Shown: positions 59,567-64,000 of the stretch, piece after piece
Layout: each line of letters begins with the position of its first letter
Numbering within the stretch: position 1 is the stretch's first letter
NCBI RefSeq assembly: GCF_007994135.1
Contig: NZ_VLKF01000001.1
Span: 3,472,001-3,536,000, forward strand
DNA: 64,000 nt
Direction: 5' to 3'
DNA from: Modestobacter roseus
GTDB taxonomy: Bacteria > Actinomycetota > Actinomycetes > Mycobacteriales > Geodermatophilaceae
The notes under the pieces: generated by a model
Databases searched by the model: none
The model's input: only the letters and a program-made list of their open reading frames with translations
Told to the model about the DNA's origin: nothing
Made by a program: the position numbers and the translations under genes

Positions 59567-60325
59567 GTGCTCGTCCTGCTGCCCCCGTCGGAGACCAAGC
59601 AACCCGGTGGCGAGGGACCTCCGCTCGATCTCGCCGCGCTCACCGCACCGGAGCTGACGCCGGTCCGGGCGCAGCTGGTCGACGCGCTCGTCGCCCTCTC
59701 CGCCGACGTCCCGGCCGCCCGTGCCGCGCTCGGGCTGTCGGCGAAGCAGGACGACGAGATCGCCCGGAACGCCGCGCTGCGCACCAGCCCGACGCTGCCG
59801 GCCATCGAGCGCTACACCGGCGTGCTCTACGACGCGCTGGACGTCCGCTCGCTCACCCGCGCCCAGCGAGCCAGGGCCGCGACCCGGCTGGCGGTCGGCT
59901 CGGCGCTGTTCGGCGTCGTCCGGGCCGGTGACCCGGTGCCGGCCTACCGGCTGTCGGCAGGCTCGGCGCTGCCCGGCCTGCCCACCCTGCGGTCGCTGTG
60001 GAAGCCGGCGCTCACCGACGTGCTCACCGCGACCGGCGAGCTCGTCGTCGACCTGCGGTCCGGCGCCTACGCCGAGCTGGCTCCCGTGCCCGACGCGGTC
60101 ACCGTGCAGGTGCTCAGCGAGCGGCCCGACGGCACCCGGGCGGTCGTCTCCCACTTCAACAAGGCGCACAAGGGCCGCCTGGCCCGGCTGCTGGCCACCA
60201 CGACCGCTGAGCCGGACTCGGTGGTGCGGCTGCGCGCCCTGCTGCGCCGCAACGGGTTGCACGTGGAACATCCCGGTGGCAGCGAGCTGGTGCTGGTCGT
60301 GCCGGCCGACGCGGTCACCCGGTGA
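59567..60325 (+). CDS. yaaA: Peroxide stress protein YaaA family
   Basis: 252 residues. The start VLVLLPPSETK and the late HFNKAHKGRLAR motif are diagnostic of the YaaA (DUF328) family. YaaA lowers free intracellular iron and limits oxidative DNA damage in E. coli, and its fold binds DNA. TAGCGT 8 bases before the GTG suggests a leaderless transcript. It is divergent from the PP2C gene. Confidence 0.92.
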   Translation: MLVLLPPSETKQPGGEGPPLDLAALTAPELTPVRAQLVDALVALSADVPAARAALGLSAKQDDEIARNAALRTSPTLPAIERYTGVLYDALDVRSLTRAQRARAATRLAVGSALFGVVRAGDPVPAYRLSAGSALPGLPTLRSLWKPALTDVLTATGELVVDLRSGAYAELAPVPDAVTVQVLSERPDGTRAVVSHFNKAHKGRLARLLATTTAEPDSVVRLRALLRRNGLHVEHPGGSELVLVVPADAVTR

Positions 60326-60367
60326 GCACGGTTCCTCAGCGCTGAGAGACCGGCTAGCGTCGCCGGG

Positions 60368-61783
60368 GTGAGCGACGACCTCTGCACCCGCCCGGCGACC
60401 GAGCTCGCGGCGTTGGTCCGCGGGCGGGAGGTCAGCGCCCGCGAGCTGCTGGACGCCCACCTGGCGCGGATCGAGCGGCTGAACCCGGCGCTCAACGCGA
60501 TCGTGACGCTGGACGCCGAGGGCGCCCGGGCCGCGGCCGACGCCGCCGACGCCCAGCTCGCCGCGGGCCGGCCGGTCGGCCCGCTGCACGGGCTGCCGGT
60601 GGCGCACAAGGACACCCACCAGACCGGCGGCATGCGGACGACGTGGGGCTCGCCGCTGCACCGGGACACGGTGCCCGCCCGGGACGAGCTCGCCGTCGCC
60701 CGCCTGCGGGCCGCCGGCGCGATCCGGGTGGGGAAGACGAACGTGCCGGAGTTCGCCGCCGGCTCGCACACCTTCAACACGTTGTTCGGCGCGACGCACA
60801 ACCCGTACCGGCACGGGCTGTCGGCCGGCGGCTCCTCCGGCGGGGCGGCCGCGGCGCTCGCGGCCGGGCTGGTGCCACTGGCCGAGGGCAGCGACATGGG
60901 CGGCTCGCTGCGCAACCCGGCCGCCTTCTGCAACGTCGTCGGGCTGCGGACCACCCCGGGCCGGGTGCCCACCCACCCCGCGCCGATCGGCTGGTCGCAG
61001 CTGTCGGTGCAGGGCCCGATGGGGCGCACCGTCGCCGACGTCGCGCTCCAGCTGTCGGTGCTGGCCGGCCCCGACCCGCGGGTGCCGATCTCGCTGTCCG
61101 ACCCCGGCCACCCCTTCGCCGCGCCGCTGCCCACCGAGCTCACCGGCCTGCGGATCGCCTGGACCCCGGACCTGGGTGGTCGGGTGCCGGTCGACCCGGC
61201 GATCACCGAGGTGCTGATGGCCCAGCTCGGCGTCTTCCGCGAGCTGGGCGCCACCGTCGAGGAGGACTGCCCGGACCTGCGCGACGCCGACGAGGTGTTC
61301 GGCGTGCTGCGCGCCTGGCTGTTCGAGGCGAGCTTCGGTGACCAGGTGCGGCGCAGCCCGGACTCGTTCAAGGAGACGATCCGCTGGAACGCCGCGCGCG
61401 GTGCCGAACTGACCGGCGCCGACGTCGGCCGGGCGGAGGTCGCGCACACGAAGCTGTACGAGCGGGTGGTCGGGTTCTTCGAGCGGTACGACGTGCTCCT
61501 CGCGCCGACCACCCAGGTGCTGCCCTTCCCGGTGGAGGTCGAGTACCCCACCGAGGTGAACGGGGTCGAGTTCGACGACTACCTGGGCTGGATGCGCTCG
61601 TGCACGCTCGTCTCCGCCACCGGCTGCCCGGCGCTGTCGGTGCCCGGTGGGTTCACCGCCGACGGGCTGCCGGTGGGCCTGCAGATCGTCGGCGCGCCCC
61701 GGTCCGACCGGCGGGTGCTGGAGGTCGGCCACGCCTTCGAGCAGGCCACCGGCCACGGCCTGCGCCGTCCGCAGCTGGGCTGA
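60368..61783 (+). CDS. Amidase signature family protein
   Basis: 471 residues. The catalytic triad is Lys (about 81, VAHKD), cis-Ser (GGSSGG) and nucleophile Ser (GSDMGGSLRNP). Members hydrolyse aliphatic or aryl amides, or serve as GatA. The absence of gatB/gatC neighbours and the sequence around the substrate loops fit a general amidase. TAGCGT 7 bases before the GTG suggests a leaderless transcript. It is convergent with the PGPGW membrane protein gene. Confidence 0.92.
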   Translation: MSDDLCTRPATELAALVRGREVSARELLDAHLARIERLNPALNAIVTLDAEGARAAADAADAQLAAGRPVGPLHGLPVAHKDTHQTGGMRTTWGSPLHRDTVPARDELAVARLRAAGAIRVGKTNVPEFAAGSHTFNTLFGATHNPYRHGLSAGGSSGGAAAALAAGLVPLAEGSDMGGSLRNPAAFCNVVGLRTTPGRVPTHPAPIGWSQLSVQGPMGRTVADVALQLSVLAGPDPRVPISLSDPGHPFAAPLPTELTGLRIAWTPDLGGRVPVDPAITEVLMAQLGVFRELGATVEEDCPDLRDADEVFGVLRAWLFEASFGDQVRRSPDSFKETIRWNAARGAELTGADVGRAEVAHTKLYERVVGFFERYDVLLAPTTQVLPFPVEVEYPTEVNGVEFDDYLGWMRSCTLVSATGCPALSVPGGFTADGLPVGLQIVGAPRSDRRVLEVGHAFEQATGHGLRRPQLG

Positions 61784-61787
61784 GGGA

Positions 61788-62273
61788 TCAGTCCTCGGGG
61801 CGGGTGGCGGCGCGGTAGGCGCCGCCGGTGCCGGGGGTGCCGGCCGGGCGGTGTGCCCGCGCCACCTGCACGTGCTCCTCGTGCCGGGCGAAGACCACCG
61901 TCCCCACGAGGAACAGCCCCGAGATGACCAGCACCACCGCGGTGAACGCGTTGGTGAAGGGCAGGTCCAGCCCGGCCAGGACCAGCACCCCGGCGGCGAC
62001 CAGGGCGAGGGCCGCGAGGACGGCGCCGGCGGCCCGCCAGGGGCTGCGGCCGACCTCCTCGACGCCCGCCACCGCCTTGTCCTGGGCGTAGTCCAGCGGC
62101 TTCTTCGCCCACGCGAACCGGGTGGCCAGCACGGCCAGCCCCGCGGCGACGAGCACGAACCCCGGCCCGGGCAGCACGAGCAGCGCGAGGCCGGAGAGGG
62201 TCAGCAGGCCACCGAGCACGGCGACGACGACGGTCTTCACCGTCCGGTTGTGCCCCACCGGTCCCCCGGCCAT
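61788..62273 (-). CDS. PGPGW-motif (TIGR02611-like) membrane protein
   Basis: 161 residues. The first helices contain LLVLPGPGFVLVAAGLAVLA followed by TRFAWA, the conserved PGPG(W/F) segment of a small actinobacterial membrane family. Two further helices (AAGAVLAALALVAAGVLVLA and FTAVVLVISGLFLVGTVVF) and a basic His/Arg tail follow. Function unknown. The ATG at 62273 lies 10 bases after the large glutamate dehydrogenase stop on the same strand, so co-transcription is likely. Confidence 0.85.
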   Translation of the reverse strand: MAGGPVGHNRTVKTVVVAVLGGLLTLSGLALLVLPGPGFVLVAAGLAVLATRFAWAKKPLDYAQDKAVAGVEEVGRSPWRAAGAVLAALALVAAGVLVLAGLDLPFTNAFTAVVLVISGLFLVGTVVFARHEEHVQVARAHRPAGTPGTGGAYRAATRPED

Positions 62274-62283
62274 GCCCCCGGGG

Positions 62284-64000
62284 TCAGCGGGCGCGGCGGC
62301 GCAGGCCGCGGAGCGTGCGGACGGCGACCAGCAGCTCGGCGAGCTCGTGCCGCTCGCCGGTCGCCAGCTCCTCCAGCTGGACGGCGGCACGCTGCTGGGC
62401 GACGTCCCAAGCGTCGGCCCACCGTCCGACCAGCGCGTCCGCCGGCTCGTCGTCGGAGCTGCGCAGGTCCAGCACGTCGGCGGTGAGGGTGGCCTGCTCC
62501 GCGGCCAGGTCGTCGCGCAGCGAGGTGCGGGCGATGGAGTCCCAGCGCCGGTTGCGCGGCAGCGCGATGACCAGCTCGCGCAGCGGGACCAGCCCCAGCC
62601 GCTCGCCCAGGCACTGGGCCACCTGGCCGGCGAGCGCGATCGGCGCCCCCGCGGCCTCGGCGACCACCGCGAGGTCAAGCGCGGCCGGCAGCAGCGGCGC
62701 CGCGGCCACCTCCGCCGCGAGGTCGGCGGGCACGCCGTCGGCCTGCAGCGCGGCGGCCCGCTCGGCGTACCCGGCCGCGTCGGCCCCCAGCAGCCACCCC
62801 GGCAGCCCCGCGCAGACCTCCGTGACCGGCCCGGCGAACCGGTCGACGACCGTCTGCAGCGACGGCGCCGGCTCGGCGGTCAGCTCCGGCAGCCGGATCA
62901 GCCAGCGGGTGGCCCGCTCGGCCAGCCGGGTCGCCTCGGTGCGCAGGTGGACGAGGGTGGCGGCCGGCACCCGGTTGTCCAGCTCCCGTGGGGCGTCCCA
63001 CATCCGGTCGACGTCGAACACGGCCCGGGCGACCGCGTGGGCGCGGACCACCGCGGCCAGCGGCGCACCGGTCTCCTCGGCCAGCCGGAACACCCCGGTG
63101 ACGCCGGCGGTGTTCACCGTCCGGTTGGTGAGGACGGTCGCCACGATCTCCCGCCGCAGCGGGTGGTCGGCGATCGCCGCGGCGAAGCGGCCGCGCAGCG
63201 GGCTCGGGAAGTAGTCCGACAGCAGCCCGGCCAGCGCCGGGTCGTCGGGCAGCCCGGAGGCGAGCACGGCGTCGCCGGCCTCGATCTTGGCGTAGGCCAG
63301 CAGCACCGACAGCTCGGGCCCGGTGAGCGCCAGCCCGTCGCGGCGACGCTCGGTGATCGCCCGGTCGTCGGGCAGGAACTCCACGGCCCGGTCCAGCCGC
63401 CCCGCCCGCTCCAGCCAGCGCAGGTAGCGCTGGTGCGCGTCGAGCAGGCCCCGCGAGGCCGCGGCGTCGCTGGCCAGCGTGGCGTTCTGCGCGTGGTTGT
63501 CGGTGAGCACGGCGGCCGCGACCTCGTCGGTCATCCCGACCAGCAGCCGGGCCCGGCCGTCGGCGTCCAGCCCGCCCTCGTCGACCACCCGGTTCAGCGC
63601 GATCTTGATGTTGACCTCGTGGTCGGAGGTGTCCACCCCGGCCGAGTTGTCGATGGCGTCGGTGTTCAGCCGCCCGCCGGTCAGCGCGTACTCGATCCGG
63701 CCGCGCTGGGTCAGGCCGAGGTTGCCGCCCTCCCCCACCACCCGCACCCGCAGTTGCCCGCCGTTGACCCGGACGGCGTCGTTGGCCTTGTCGCCCACGT
63801 CGGCCGCGCTCTCGGTGGCCGCCTTCACGTAGGTGCCGATGCCACCGTTGAACAGCAGGTCGACCGGGGCGAGCAGCACCGCGCGGACCAGGTCCACCGG
63901 GCTGAGCGACGCGACGTCGGCGGGCAGCCCGAGGGCCTCGCGCATCGGCGCGGAGACCGGCACGGCCTTCGCCGTCCGGGGCCACACCCCGCCGCCGGGG
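62284..64000 (-). CDS. Large NAD-specific glutamate dehydrogenase, C-terminal part
   Basis: At least 572 codons, running off the right edge. LLFNGGIGTYVKAATES, VVGEGGNLGLTQRGRIEYAL and GGRLNTDAIDNSAGVDTSDHEVNIKI are unmistakable (shown in part by LNTDAIDNSAGVDTSDHE) for the ~180-kDa bacterial NAD-GDH class. The present piece covers the end of the catalytic domain and the long helical C-terminal domain. The enzyme converts glutamate to 2-oxoglutarate and ammonia with NAD. In mycobacteria the homologue is controlled by GarA and PknG, but those genes are not seen here. Confidence 0.96.
   Translation of the reverse strand, partial: PGGGVWPRTAKAVPVSAPMREALGLPADVASLSPVDLVRAVLLAPVDLLFNGGIGTYVKAATESAADVGDKANDAVRVNGGQLRVRVVGEGGNLGLTQRGRIEYALTGGRLNTDAIDNSAGVDTSDHEVNIKIALNRVVDEGGLDADGRARLLVGMTDEVAAAVLTDNHAQNATLASDAAASRGLLDAHQRYLRWLERAGRLDRAVEFLPDDRAITERRRDGLALTGPELSVLLAYAKIEAGDAVLASGLPDDPALAGLLSDYFPSPLRGRFAAAIADHPLRREIVATVLTNRTVNTAGVTGVFRLAEETGAPLAAVVRAHAVARAVFDVDRMWDAPRELDNRVPAATLVHLRTEATRLAERATRWLIRLPELTAEPAPSLQTVVDRFAGPVTEVCAGLPGWLLGADAAGYAERAAALQADGVPADLAAEVAAAPLLPAALDLAVVAEAAGAPIALAGQVAQCLGERLGLVPLRELVIALPRNRRWDSIARTSLRDDLAAEQATLTADVLDLRSSDDEPADALVGRWADAWDVAQQRAAVQLEELATGERHELAELLVAVRTLRGLRRRAR

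Noticed and set aside
1..64000. tRNA, rRNA, insertion sequences, integrases, replication origins
   Set aside because: I looked for T-loop-like motifs, transposase motifs and long terminal repeats and saw none that were convincing.

Overview
The window is very GC-rich DNA, gene-dense on both strands, with many GTG/TTG starts, many 1-8 base gene overlaps and several -10-like hexamers placed 6-8 bases before a start codon (leaderless style). Its contents are actinobacterial: a DUF222/13E12 HNH endonuclease behind a LexA-type box, DUF3097, a Man-P-polyprenol synthase next to a protein O-mannosyltransferase, MoaA/MoaE, a fragment that fits a large NAD-glutamate dehydrogenase, a DesA-type desaturase and a spore-photoproduct-lyase homologue. 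Geodermatophilaceae (Blastococcus, Modestobacter, Geodermatophilus) is my best guess from gene content; I could not run a search.

Layout. 1-12.2 kb: MOSC fragment, serine hydrolase, NmrA-like reductase divergent from a TetR gene, an AAA/VWA/XdhC trio resembling coxDEF (CO-dehydrogenase maturation) without structural genes, a drug exporter with its TetR regulator, M18 aminopeptidase, and the HNH gene. 12.3-24.6 kb: aldo/keto reductase, YchJ, a five-gene nickel/peptide-type ABC importer behind two tandem dyads, a divergent G6PDH, then an OlsB-like/PlsC-like/mannosyltransferase set pointing to envelope lipids, and PPK2. 24.7-30.9 kb: PRC-barrel stress protein, DUF3097, an aldo/keto reductase, a SulP-MerR operon and an MFS gene. 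31-40.7 kb: molybdenum genes (moaA, moaD, moaE, MocA-like, modABC, and a Mop-domain regulator) interleaved with a cupin protein, a SpoIIE phosphatase and a MarR/epoxide hydrolase pair. 40.8-43.4 kb: Man-P-polyprenol synthase, a Thr/Glu-repeat lipoprotein and a PMT enzyme, a plausible O-mannosylation module. 43.4-55.8 kb: RecQ, carbamoyltransferase, DUF4383, acyl-CoA dehydrogenase, an ABC exporter, an LCP protein, a desaturase and exonuclease III. 55.9-57.4 kb: a lower-GC patch holding two unrecognised overlapping genes and a non-coding stretch. 57.4-64 kb: SPL homologue, PP2C, YaaA, amidase, PGPGW membrane protein and the C-terminal part of a large NAD-glutamate dehydrogenase.

Themes. Molybdenum uptake, cofactor synthesis and enzyme maturation recur (XdhC, coxDE-like, moaA/D/E, MocA, modABC, MOSC). 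DNA-damage and stress functions also recur (LexA-boxed nuclease, RecQ, exonuclease III, SPL homologue, YaaA, PRC-barrel protein). The most novel-looking stretches are the low-GC two-gene cassette (56069-56958) and the lipoprotein between the two mannosylation enzymes (41712-41993).
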